A stretch of DNA of 64,000 bases, from the NCBI GenBank assembly GCA_035450685.1, contig DAOTNF010000001.1, positions 209,102 through 273,101 of the forward strand, written 5' to 3'. A program made the translations under genes and the position numbers. Source of the stretch: Syntrophosphaera sp035450685. Its GTDB lineage: Bacteria > Cloacimonadota > Cloacimonadia > Cloacimonadales > Cloacimonadaceae. This document shows, piece by piece, positions 26,303 to 34,356 of this stretch (position 1 is its first letter; each line of letters starts with the position of its first letter). Below the pieces are notes generated by a model. It made no database searches and was not told the DNA's origin. It worked only from the letters and a program-made list of their open reading frames with translations.

Positions 26303-26960
26303 TTCGTTTTCGTTGTCGTACTTTTTGAGAATTAGAGATATATTGATCCGCAGGTTATATGCAGGATTGATTGGTATTCTGATGCAGGTTAAAAAACGGG
26401 TTGGTTTGCTGGGTTATTGTTCAATAGGTAGTGGGGCGAGATTTAACGGACAACCTTGGATACGGAACTATGGAAGGATTGTCATTGGCAATGGATTTGT
26501 TTGTAACTCAGGAAGAAAACAAAATCCTATAGGGGGAGATACATTCTGCAGGTTGGTAGTTTATAGGAATGGTTCGTTAGAGATTAAAGACAGAGTGGGG
26601 ATATCCAACAGCACGATAGTCTGTCAGAACAGCATAGTGATAGGCAACAATGTTCTTATCGGTGGAGGATGCCGTATCTGGGATACTGACTTCCACTCTT
26701 TGAATTATAATTCCCGGACATCTTCAAAAGACAATGATGTCTCAACTGCTCCAGTTGTCATTGAAGATGGAGTTTTTATAGGCGGAGGATGCTTGATACT
26801 TAAGGGTGTGACGGTCGGAAAATATAGTATAGTTGCCGCAGGTAGTATAGTGACGAAGAGTATTCCACCCAACGAAATCTGGGGAGGAAATCCTGCTAAG
26901 TTTATTCGCAGGATATTGCCAACAACTGACATTTCAAGCGATAATGTAAGGAAGAAATAA
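26289..26960 (+). CDS. Hexapeptide-repeat acyltransferase, WcaF-like
   Basis: About 223 residues from the ATG at 26289; an in-frame ATG at 26235 lies 68 bases inside the previous gene and is less likely. After a basic N-terminus (RIRDILIRRLY), the left-handed beta-helix includes CSIGSGARFNG, IVIGNGFVCNSG, VLIGGGCRIWDTDFHS and GVFIGGGCLILKGVTVG. The DTDFHS segment holds the catalytic histidine of the acyltransferase family, and the chain ends in WGGNPAKFIRRI. It should O-acetylate a sugar, perhaps fucose, since gmd starts on its stop codon. Confidence 0.8.
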   Translation: MNSGDSFSLSYFLRIRDILIRRLYAGLIGILMQVKKRVGLLGYCSIGSGARFNGQPWIRNYGRIVIGNGFVCNSGRKQNPIGGDTFCRLVVYRNGSLEIKDRVGISNSTIVCQNSIVIGNNVLIGGGCRIWDTDFHSLNYNSRTSSKDNDVSTAPVVIEDGVFIGGGCLILKGVTVGKYSIVAAGSIVTKSIPPNEIWGGNPAKFIRRILPTTDISSDNVRKK

Positions 26961-28009
26961 TGAGAAAAGCTTTTATTACAGGAATAACCGGTCAGGATGG
27001 TTCGTATTTAACAGAACTGTTACTTGAAAAAGGTTATGAAGTTCATGGTATGATACGGAGGTCATCCTCCTTCAATACCCAACGGATAGATCATATTTAC
27101 CAGGATCCCCATAATAAGAATGTTCGCCTGTTTCTCCATTACGGAGATTTATGCGATTCCAGCAATTTGAACCGTTTGCTGGAAAAAATCAATCCTGACG
27201 AGATATATAATCTGGGAGCACAGTCTCATGTGCAGGTTTCATTTGAGGTTCCTGAGTATTCTGCTGATGTTGATGCGCTAGGAACTCTCAGACTATTGGA
27301 TGCAATCAAAGATACCCAGATCGATACCAGATTTTATCAGGCATCTACATCGGAGTTGTTTGGTAAGGTACAGGAAATCCCTCAGAAAGAAACTACACCA
27401 TTCTATCCACGAAGTCCATATGCTGCCGCAAAACTATATGCATATTGGATAGTGCGTAATTACAGGGAATCTTATGGGATATTTGCCAGCAATGGGATCC
27501 TGTTTAATCATGAATCCCCTCGTAGAGGAGAGACTTTTGTGACCAGGAAGATAGTTGTTGCGGCGATAAAGATCAGTTTGGGGCTTCAAAATTGTCTATA
27601 TCTGGGAAATATAGATTCTAAAAGGGATTGGGGCTATGCTCCTGAGTACGTGGAGGGAATGTGGAGAATTCTACAAAACGATGCACCTGACGATTTTGTG
27701 TTGGCTACAAACACAACACACACAGTCAGAGAATTTGTGTATGCTGTTTTCTCGCATTTGGGTGTTGATATTGTATGGACTGGTCAAGGAGTAGACGAAA
27801 AAGGTATTGATTCTGTGTCAGGTAAAACAATTGTTCAAATAGACAAGCGTTATTTCCGTCCCTCAGAAGTGGATATCCTGATTGGAGATTATAGTAAGGC
27901 GAAACGGATGCTGGGATGGGAACCCAAAGTGTTCATGCCTGAACTTGTTAAGATAATGGTAAATGCAGATTTGCAGCGGATCAAAGCAGAACATGGTATG
28001 GAACAATGA
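26960..28009 (+). CDS. gmd: GDP-mannose 4,6-dehydratase
   Basis: 349 residues, the usual length. It has GITGQDGSYLTELLL (NADP-binding GxxGxxG), MIRRSSSFNTQRI, STSELFGK (Thr/Ser and Glu of the active site), YAAAKLYAYWIVRNYRE (YxxxK catalytic pair) and NHESPRRGETFVTRKI, all diagnostic of GDP-D-mannose 4,6-dehydratase. It forms GDP-4-keto-6-deoxy-D-mannose in the cytoplasm. The start overlaps the previous stop (TAATG) and the stop overlaps fcl by 4 bases. Together with fcl it supplies GDP-L-fucose. Confidence 0.96.
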   Translation: MRKAFITGITGQDGSYLTELLLEKGYEVHGMIRRSSSFNTQRIDHIYQDPHNKNVRLFLHYGDLCDSSNLNRLLEKINPDEIYNLGAQSHVQVSFEVPEYSADVDALGTLRLLDAIKDTQIDTRFYQASTSELFGKVQEIPQKETTPFYPRSPYAAAKLYAYWIVRNYRESYGIFASNGILFNHESPRRGETFVTRKIVVAAIKISLGLQNCLYLGNIDSKRDWGYAPEYVEGMWRILQNDAPDDFVLATNTTHTVREFVYAVFSHLGVDIVWTGQGVDEKGIDSVSGKTIVQIDKRYFRPSEVDILIGDYSKAKRMLGWEPKVFMPELVKIMVNADLQRIKAEHGMEQ

Positions 28010-29052
28010 AAAAACAAGATAGGATTTACGTCGCAGGAAATACTGGTTTGGTTGGATCTGCAATAGTGCGCAGTCTAGAAAACCAAGGCTATGAGAACTT
28101 GCTGTTTTCACCTTGGCAACAATATGATCTCCGTAACCAGGCAACTGTAGTTTCATTCTTTGAAAAGAACAAGCCTGATTACGTTATCATTGCCGCTGCG
28201 AAAGTTGGCGGGATCTATGCAAATGAACACTATCCAGCCGAATTTATCTATGATAACATTATGATTGAGGCCAATATCATTAATGCTGCTCACGAGCATA
28301 ATGTAAAAAAACTACTATTCCTCGGTAGTTCTTGTATATATCCTCGCCTTTGTCCCCAACCCATCAAGGAGGAATATCTTCTTACAGGGGAGTTAGAGCC
28401 AACAAACGAAGCATATGCTATTGCTAAAATTGCTGGTATAAAATTATGCCAGTATTATCGTAAACAGTATGGGGACGATTTCATCTCCGCTATGCCAACA
28501 AACTTGTTTGGTCCGGGAGATAACTATCATCTCAAGAACTCTCATGTTCTGCCCGCGTTGATACGCAAAATATATCTGGCAAAATTACTTTCCCAGGGGC
28601 AAACAGATCTTATCATAAAAAACTTCCTACATCATGAAAAGATTTCTCTCAAATCAAGCGAAGTATGCTCTATGCTCCAAAAGTATGGTATTAACTCCAG
28701 TGGCAATGGTGTTTCCATCGCTCTTTGGGGAACAGGCAAACCCAGACGGGAATTTCTCTATGTTGATGATTTAGCCGACGCACTGATATACCTAATGCAT
28801 CATTATAGTGAAGAAGAACATATAAACGTTGGCATGGGTAAGGACAATATGATCCAAGACATTGCCGACATGGTTTCCACTATGATCGGATACAAAGATG
28901 AGATAGTGTGGGATTCATCAATGCCAGATGGAACACCTCAAAAATTACTGGATGTGTCAAAACTGTTTTCAACAGGGTGGAGGCCGAGCTATACTTTCAA
29001 GGAAGCTCTGTCATTAACAGTTGATGATTACATAAGCCAGTTTCAACCTTGA
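28006..29052 (+). CDS. fcl: GDP-L-fucose synthase
   Basis: 348 residues. Extended SDR family with YVAGNTGLVGSAIV, AAAKVGGI, LGSSCIYPRLCPQPIKE (active-site Ser and Cys), NEAYAIAKIAGI (YxxxK) and PTNLFGPGDNY. It performs the 3,5-epimerisation and 4-reduction that turn GDP-4-keto-6-deoxymannose into GDP-L-fucose. It carries an insertion of about 35 residues after IRKIYLAKLLSQ, seen in the longer Bacteroidota-type Fcl and absent from the shorter enterobacterial form. The insertion is not disruptive. Confidence 0.95.
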   Translation: MKKQDRIYVAGNTGLVGSAIVRSLENQGYENLLFSPWQQYDLRNQATVVSFFEKNKPDYVIIAAAKVGGIYANEHYPAEFIYDNIMIEANIINAAHEHNVKKLLFLGSSCIYPRLCPQPIKEEYLLTGELEPTNEAYAIAKIAGIKLCQYYRKQYGDDFISAMPTNLFGPGDNYHLKNSHVLPALIRKIYLAKLLSQGQTDLIIKNFLHHEKISLKSSEVCSMLQKYGINSSGNGVSIALWGTGKPRREFLYVDDLADALIYLMHHYSEEEHINVGMGKDNMIQDIADMVSTMIGYKDEIVWDSSMPDGTPQKLLDVSKLFSTGWRPSYTFKEALSLTVDDYISQFQP

Positions 29053-29060
29053 TTGCCAGA

Positions 29061-30266
29061 ATGAACATTGCAATAATAACTGCTTCAGGTTTTTCTGTCC
29101 CGAGCGCAGTCAGCAATAGGTTAAATGCTTATGGCAGAGGGCTCAATGAATTAGGCAATCAGGTCACCATAATCACCCTAACCGATTGTCAGACGAACTT
29201 AAGATCAATAGCTGCGGAATACCCGTCAATAAACTATGTGGGTCTAGGTGATAGAAGAAGAAAACACAGGATTTGCCGTATTTATTCATCATATCTCGCG
29301 GGTCGGGCAGCGGCGAGGTGGATTTCTTTACAAAGTGAAAACAGACCAGATGCGGTCATCTACTATGGTATGTTGATGCCAGCCCGGATTCCAATTAGCA
29401 AGATTTGTGAAAAACTGAGTATCCCAACCTTCGACGAAATAACCGAATATCCATTCGTTGGAAGGCAAAAGAAGTGGCGCAGAAGATTGGAGTATTATTT
29501 ATTCATGCAGAAATATCTGGGTAAAAACTCTGGAATATTATGCATATCAAATGGCATCATTGACTTCATCGAAGATAGCTTGCGTCAACAGAATCGAAAC
29601 ATACCTATCATGTTGTTTGGCCTGATAGTGGAAACTGATAAATTTGCATGTCAGAATGAAGAAAACAAAAATCTTCCTAGCTTTTGGGTTGACCATCCTT
29701 ACATCGTGTACTGTGGTAATATGTATGGAAATAAAGACGGAGTTCCGGATCTCATCAAGTCGTTTGCTCTTGCGAATGAAATGCACCCGGACCTTCATTT
29801 GGTGATTATCGGCGACAACTCAAATGTATCAAGGATGGCACATATTAATGCAGCAATGGACGGTCTCTCATGTAAAACAAATATTCACTTTACCGGAAGA
29901 GTGGAGTGGAGCACTTTGCATGCTTATATGTGTAATGCTTTGGCACTGGTATTGGCAAAACCCAAAAACATTCAAAATGAAGGAGCTTTTCCAACAAAAC
30001 TGGGTGAGTATCTGGCCTGTGGTAAACCAGTGATCTGCACTTCGGTAGGAGATATTCCCCTGTATCTGCAACACAATGAAAATGCATTGCTTGCTGAGCC
30101 AGGTAACACTTCCCAATTCGCAGAACAAATTTGCCGTTGTGTTGAGGAAGCTCAACTAAGAGTTCATTTGGCGAAGAATGCACTATTATTAGCTGAATCT
30201 GAGTTTTCCCACAAAAGACAGGCAGAAAAACTACAGACTTTTATCTTACATATTATAAATTTGTGA
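29061..30266 (+). CDS. Family 4 glycosyltransferase, candidate fucosyltransferase
   Basis: About 401 residues from ATG 29061; a TTG at 29049 also opens the frame. The N-terminal domain is typical of GT4/GT5 starts (AIITASGFSVPSAVSNRL), and the C-terminal domain has HPYIVYCGNMYGNKDG, LHLVIIGDNSNV, FTGRVEWSTLHAYM and FPTKLGEYLACGKPVIC with donor-binding glutamate. Directly after gmd and fcl, it is the natural candidate to use GDP-fucose, but this is position only. A gap of 74 bases follows. Confidence 0.84.
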   Translation: MNIAIITASGFSVPSAVSNRLNAYGRGLNELGNQVTIITLTDCQTNLRSIAAEYPSINYVGLGDRRRKHRICRIYSSYLAGRAAARWISLQSENRPDAVIYYGMLMPARIPISKICEKLSIPTFDEITEYPFVGRQKKWRRRLEYYLFMQKYLGKNSGILCISNGIIDFIEDSLRQQNRNIPIMLFGLIVETDKFACQNEENKNLPSFWVDHPYIVYCGNMYGNKDGVPDLIKSFALANEMHPDLHLVIIGDNSNVSRMAHINAAMDGLSCKTNIHFTGRVEWSTLHAYMCNALALVLAKPKNIQNEGAFPTKLGEYLACGKPVICTSVGDIPLYLQHNENALLAEPGNTSQFAEQICRCVEEAQLRVHLAKNALLLAESEFSHKRQAEKLQTFILHIINL

Positions 30267-30340
30267 CCTACAGTAATTAGCATTGGGTTACCTGTTGCGT
30301 TTGCATTGGTACTACTATTCTTCAGAAATAATCAAGAAGA

Positions 30341-31117
30341 ATGCGTGAATTCTCTTACTCGATATTCCACAAGCTTATAAGCTCACTATCAGAGAAGAAT
30401 AAGAACATCTGTACTTTTCTTAGTCATCTCAATAACCCAAGAATTGCTTGTAGCATCCTTCGCCATGACGTGGACAAAATGCCGCAAAATGCTCTGGATT
30501 TTGCGCGTCTGGAGCATGAAATGGGGATATCTGCTTCCTATTATTTCAGGATCGTTCCGCAGTCTTTCAATCCCAAAATCATTAAGGAGATTGCCTCTTT
30601 GGGGCATGAGATAGGTTACCACTATGAGGATATGGATCTTTGCTCCGGAGATCTGGACAAGGCCTACGCTTCTTTTCAAAAAAACCTTGCAAAGCTTAGA
30701 GAAATAGCGCCCATCCAGACAATCTGCATGCATGGCAGCCCCTTGTCAAAATACGACAACCGGGATCTTTGGAAAAAGTATGATTACCGGGAGCTTGGCA
30801 TCGTCGGCGAACCCTATTTTGATATCGATTACAGCAAGGTGTTCTATCTCACCGATACCGGTCGCAAGTGGAACAGCATGGATGCCAGTATCCGGGACAA
30901 AGTCGCTTCGTCATTCCATATCGAGATCAAAAACACCCAACATCTTATCCAGCTTATCCGTGAGGGAAAGCTTCCTGACCAGATCATGATAAACACCCAT
31001 CCCCAAAGGTGGAATGATAATCTGCTGCTCTGGACAAGGGAACTGCTTTGGCAGACATTAAAAAACCAAGCGAAAAAGATTGTGGTGAAGTTGAGACGTG
31101 ATGTACGTGAAGGGTAA
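30341..31117 (+). CDS. Polysaccharide deacetylase-like protein (NodB fold)
   Basis: 258 residues. CSILRHDVDKMPQNAL carries the HD pair that binds the metal in NodB-fold deacetylases, SLGHEIGYHYEDM the two histidines, and IMINTHPQRW the late catalytic motif. There is no signal peptide, so it should act in the cytoplasm or on the cytoplasmic membrane face. In surface-sugar loci such proteins deacetylate lipid-linked or nucleotide-linked N-acetyl sugars. It is followed by a 212-base gap with no recognised feature. Confidence 0.75.
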   Translation: MREFSYSIFHKLISSLSEKNKNICTFLSHLNNPRIACSILRHDVDKMPQNALDFARLEHEMGISASYYFRIVPQSFNPKIIKEIASLGHEIGYHYEDMDLCSGDLDKAYASFQKNLAKLREIAPIQTICMHGSPLSKYDNRDLWKKYDYRELGIVGEPYFDIDYSKVFYLTDTGRKWNSMDASIRDKVASSFHIEIKNTQHLIQLIREGKLPDQIMINTHPQRWNDNLLLWTRELLWQTLKNQAKKIVVKLRRDVREG

Positions 31118-31329
31118 GTGGAATGGCGGACTGGTATCTTGGTGTGGGTTATAAGCATGGTTGCTGATAGGACTGTATCCATTTTTTCATGCGTAGAATA
31201 CTTTACAGAGTGCATCAAGAGACTGCGGATAATGTTGGTAAAGCTGACCACAGACTCGAAAGCAAATGGTCACTCCAACACACCATAACTTCACCACGTC
31301 ATTACTAATCTTTTGGAAGGAATAAATCA

Positions 31330-32259
31330 ATGAAATATCTCGTCACCGGCGGTGCCGGCTTTATCGGCTCAAATATCGTAAAAGAGTTACTCAGACAAGG
31401 CCAGGAAGTGCGTGTCCTGGACAACTTTGCCACTGGCAAGCGCGAAAACATTCTCCCATTACTAAAGAATTCCAAGCTCACACTGATTGAGGGAGACCTG
31501 CGTTCCTTCCATATTGCGCGCGCCGCGGTGAAAGGTGTGGACTACATCCTGCATCAGGGCGCTCTGCCCTCGGTGCCCCGTTCCATCAACGATCCCATCA
31601 CCTCCAACGATGTGAATGTGCTGGGGACCCTGAACATTTTGGAAGCTGCCAAGGAATTTGGCGTCAAACGCGTTGTGTGCGCCTCCTCGTCCTCCATTTA
31701 CGGCAACAGCGAGACCCTTCCCAAAGTGGAGACTATGCCGGTGAATCCGATGTCGCCCTACGCCCTCACCAAATACGCCCAGGAACGCTACTGCCAGATC
31801 TTTCACCAGCTCTATGGCCTGGAAACCGTGTCCTTGCGCTATTTCAATGTATTCGGCCCCAACCAGGATCCCACCTCCCAATACAGCGCGGTAATTCCCA
31901 AGTTCATCAGGCTAATCCAGCAGGAACGCGAACCGATCATCTATGGAGATGGTTTACAGAGCCGCGACTTCACCTTTGTGGAAAACAACGTTTGGGCCAA
32001 CATCCAAGCCTGCACGGCGGAAAAAGCCGCGGGTGAGGTGATCAATATAGCCTGTGGAGAGCGTTACACTTTGCTCGATCTGGTGAGGATGATCAACGAG
32101 ATCATGGGCAAAAACGTGGAGCCGCGTTTTGAACCCGAACGCCCCGGCGACGTGAAACACTCCCTGGCGGGCATAGAGAAAGCAAGGCAGCTGTTGGGAT
32201 ATGAGGTCAGGGTAGATTTTCGGGCTGGGCTCCAGCAAACAATCGAATTCTTTCAATAG
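31330..32259 (+). CDS. UDP-sugar 4-epimerase, WbpP/GalE-like
   Basis: 309 residues, extended SDR family, behind GGAAGGA at 31315-31321. It has YLVTGGAGFIGSNIV, ASSSSIYGNSETLPK, SPYALTKYAQERYCQIF (YxxxK), LRYFNVFGPNQDPTSQY and DGLQSRDFTFVENN. The QDP and SAVIPKF stretch matches UDP-N-acetylglucosamine 4-epimerases such as WbpP and VipB more than plain GalE. It interconverts UDP-GlcNAc and UDP-GalNAc, or their acids. This gene starts a more GC-rich segment that continues through the sugar transferase. Confidence 0.85.
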   Translation: MKYLVTGGAGFIGSNIVKELLRQGQEVRVLDNFATGKRENILPLLKNSKLTLIEGDLRSFHIARAAVKGVDYILHQGALPSVPRSINDPITSNDVNVLGTLNILEAAKEFGVKRVVCASSSSIYGNSETLPKVETMPVNPMSPYALTKYAQERYCQIFHQLYGLETVSLRYFNVFGPNQDPTSQYSAVIPKFIRLIQQEREPIIYGDGLQSRDFTFVENNVWANIQACTAEKAAGEVINIACGERYTLLDLVRMINEIMGKNVEPRFEPERPGDVKHSLAGIEKARQLLGYEVRVDFRAGLQQTIEFFQ

Positions 32260-32260
32260 A

Positions 32261-32270
32261 ACGCGGATCG
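32261..32270. repeat. Left 10-bp inverted repeat flanking the GxxExxY pseudogene
   Basis: GAACGCGGAT here is the exact reverse complement of ATCCGCGTTC at 32713-32722 on the far side of the pseudogene. Both arms are extended by imperfect GATCC- and ATCCTG-type sequence. The same decamer pair recurs at 39161-39170 and 39961-39970. Confidence 0.7.
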
Positions 32271-32294
32271 ACTGGATTATCAGGATTTTCAGAA

Positions 32295-32684
32295 ATGGAA
32301 GAAGAAGGACTTATTCACAGCGCTTTAACCTAGAGAATAATCAACTGCTATTACACTTTGTACAATAAATTACGTTACGGATTCATGGAAAAGATATATA
32401 AAAATGCCATGTTGATCGAGTTGAAAAATGAGGGACTCAAAGCTGAATCTTAAAAAAGAGTTGAGGTGTTTTATGAGGGATCTGTTGTTGGAGAATACTT
32501 TGCGGACATTGTTGTGGAAAGCCTTGTCATCCTTGAACTGAAGGCTGCAGAACGCATCTGTCCTGAGCATTCATATCAACTGCTGAATTACTTGAGGGCT
32601 ACTGATATCGAAGTCGGGCTACTCCTGAATTATGGTAGAAAGCCTGAATTTGTCAGAAAAACATTTATAAACACCCACAAATAA
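32295..32684 (+). pseudogene. GxxExxY-family protein, broken by two stop codons
   Basis: Read in one frame from ATG 32295, the translation keeps the whole GxxExxY pattern: a start like EEEGLIHSALT, then RIINC, YNKLRYGFMEKIYKNAM, IELKNEGLKAES, KRVEVFYEG, VGEYFADIVVESLVILELKA and the ending QLLNYLRATDIEVGLLLNYG. Two in-frame stops interrupt it: TAG at 32331 (where Tyr or His is usual) and TAA at 32451 (where the family has Gln, so CAA to TAA). Conserved glycines are also replaced (RIINC for IIGC, LRYGF for LGYGF). The family is a small nuclease-like fold of unknown role, common in FCB genomes. The open segment from 32466 on is only the surviving tail, not a separate gene. Confidence 0.85.
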
Positions 32685-32712
32685 TATCCTAATGATCCTG
32701 TCGATCCGCGTC

Positions 32713-32722
32713 ATCCGCGTTC
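32713..32722. repeat. Right 10-bp inverted repeat flanking the GxxExxY pseudogene
   Basis: ATCCGCGTTC, the partner of 32261-32270. It is preceded by GATCCTGTCGATCCGCGTC, a short run of GATCC-type repeats (32694-32712). It lies 11 bases upstream of the sugar transferase start. Confidence 0.7.
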
Positions 32723-32732
32723 CATTTAAACT

Positions 32733-34337
32733 ATGAAACACAAGACTTCAACCTACATCCTGCTCCTGCTGAACATCATCATCGTGGTGTTCTCCTTTCT
32801 CATGGTAGCCAAGTTCCGCGACGGCACACGCCGCATCCTGGCCGATTTCATCTGGTGGCGTTCACTGTTTGCTTTTCTGGCGATCTGGATCCTGGCCAGC
32901 ATCATGGGTGGAAAATACCAGTTGGATAAAGTGAACAACGGCACAAGTATGGCAAGACAGATCCTGCAGTGTGATCTCTTCGCAGCAGCCATAATATTCG
33001 GTCTGATGTTTGTTTTTCACCAGTTCAACTATTCCCGCGCCATCGTGATCGGCACAATGCTGGGTTCCTTTTTGCTGGAGGTGTTCCTCTTTGTGGGGCT
33101 CTACTATGCCCTGCGTTTCAAGAGTGAAAACAGACCGTTTGCGGAAACATCTCTGATCACCCGATCGGAAGTTTTGGAAGAATCACAAAACCCCAAACAT
33201 TTTTTGCAGCAACCGGGAACAATCCCCATCATCAGCCACGCCACCTATTCGCCGCCCTTTACGGAGTGTGGACCGGAAGAGGGAATCAAAGACAGCCTTA
33301 GCCAGAAATACCTGGCAAACAACTCCGAGCATTTTTCCTTTATTGACAGTTATCTGGATTTGACCCGCTTCAGCCAGGCCCAGACTCTGGTGCTCAATTC
33401 CGAAACCTATTTCAATATCGAAAACGAGGAACCCCAGTCCCGGCAGCTCTTCATCAACTTCCACAAGATAAACGACTTTCGCCGTATCAACCGCTATCTG
33501 ATCAAGGTCAACGAACTGCTGCTACCCGGCGGAGTCTTCATTTGCCACGGCCAGACCATCACCCAGCGCAAACGGAAGATATATGACAGGCTGACACCTG
33601 TCTTCGGTGTCTTTGCCTATTTCCTGGATTTTCTTTTCCGCCGCGTGATGCCCAAGTTGCCAATCCTGCAAGGTTGGTATTTTGCCCTCACCAAGGGCAG
33701 GAACCGCGCCCTGGCGGAGACTGAGATGCTGGGCCGCTTCTACTTTTGCGGTTTCGAACTCATCTGCAAGCGGGAGATCGGTTCCACCATGCATTTCATC
33801 CTCAAAAAAGCTAAGCCGCCCCGCACTGACCCCAACCCAACCTATGGCCCCCTGATCCGCCTCAAACGCCTGGGCAAGGATGGTAAGGTGATCTATATCA
33901 AGAAGCTTCGCACCATGCATCCCTACAGCGAATACCTGCAGGATTACGTGTATCAGACCAACGCGCTGCAGGAAGGGGGCAAGTTCCGGGATGATTTTCG
34001 CGTAACCTCCTGGGGCAGAATCCTGCGAACTTTGTGGATAGACGAACTGCCCCAGTTCATCAACTTCTTCCACGGAGAACTGGTGCTGGTGGGAGTCCGT
34101 GCCCTCAGCGAGCACTATTACTCGCTTTACCCGCCGGATATGCAAGAGCTGCGCCTCAAATTCCGTCCCGGCCTGCTGCCGCCCTTCTATGCCGATCTGC
34201 CAGGCAGCTTTGAGGAGATTGTGGAGTCCGAACGCCGCTATCTGCAAAAGAAGGCGGTCAAACCCTTTGCCACTGACTGGAGCTATTTCTGGAAAGGAGT
34301 TTGGAACATCCTCTTCAAGCGGGCAAGAAGTAAATAA
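32733..34337 (+). CDS. Initiating sugar-phosphate transferase (PGT) with unusual N-terminal half
   Basis: 534 residues. Four hydrophobic helices occupy the first 130 residues. A central part (about 210-380) contains LLLPGGVFICHG, which looks like the second half of a class I methyltransferase fold, followed by a membrane-associated KIYDRLTPVFGVFAYFLDFLF. The C-terminal 150 residues are a phosphoglycosyltransferase domain: KRLGKDGKVIYIKKLRTM, DDFRVTSWGRILRTLWIDELPQ (containing the catalytic Asp-Glu) and GELVLVGVRALSEHY. It should move a sugar phosphate to undecaprenyl phosphate and start repeat-unit synthesis. It differs from WcaJ/WbaP in having the inserted central domain; no clear SAM-binding GxGxG was seen. 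Confidence 0.8.
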   Translation: MKHKTSTYILLLLNIIIVVFSFLMVAKFRDGTRRILADFIWWRSLFAFLAIWILASIMGGKYQLDKVNNGTSMARQILQCDLFAAAIIFGLMFVFHQFNYSRAIVIGTMLGSFLLEVFLFVGLYYALRFKSENRPFAETSLITRSEVLEESQNPKHFLQQPGTIPIISHATYSPPFTECGPEEGIKDSLSQKYLANNSEHFSFIDSYLDLTRFSQAQTLVLNSETYFNIENEEPQSRQLFINFHKINDFRRINRYLIKVNELLLPGGVFICHGQTITQRKRKIYDRLTPVFGVFAYFLDFLFRRVMPKLPILQGWYFALTKGRNRALAETEMLGRFYFCGFELICKREIGSTMHFILKKAKPPRTDPNPTYGPLIRLKRLGKDGKVIYIKKLRTMHPYSEYLQDYVYQTNALQEGGKFRDDFRVTSWGRILRTLWIDELPQFINFFHGELVLVGVRALSEHYYSLYPPDMQELRLKFRPGLLPPFYADLPGSFEEIVESERRYLQKKAVKPFATDWSYFWKGVWNILFKRARSK

Positions 34338-34356
34338 GTTTATATATGAGGACTTA

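Noticed and set aside
32466..32684. A separate small gene of 72 residues
   Set aside because: It is the tail of the GxxExxY pseudogene; the matching N-terminal part lies in the same frame upstream of the TAA.
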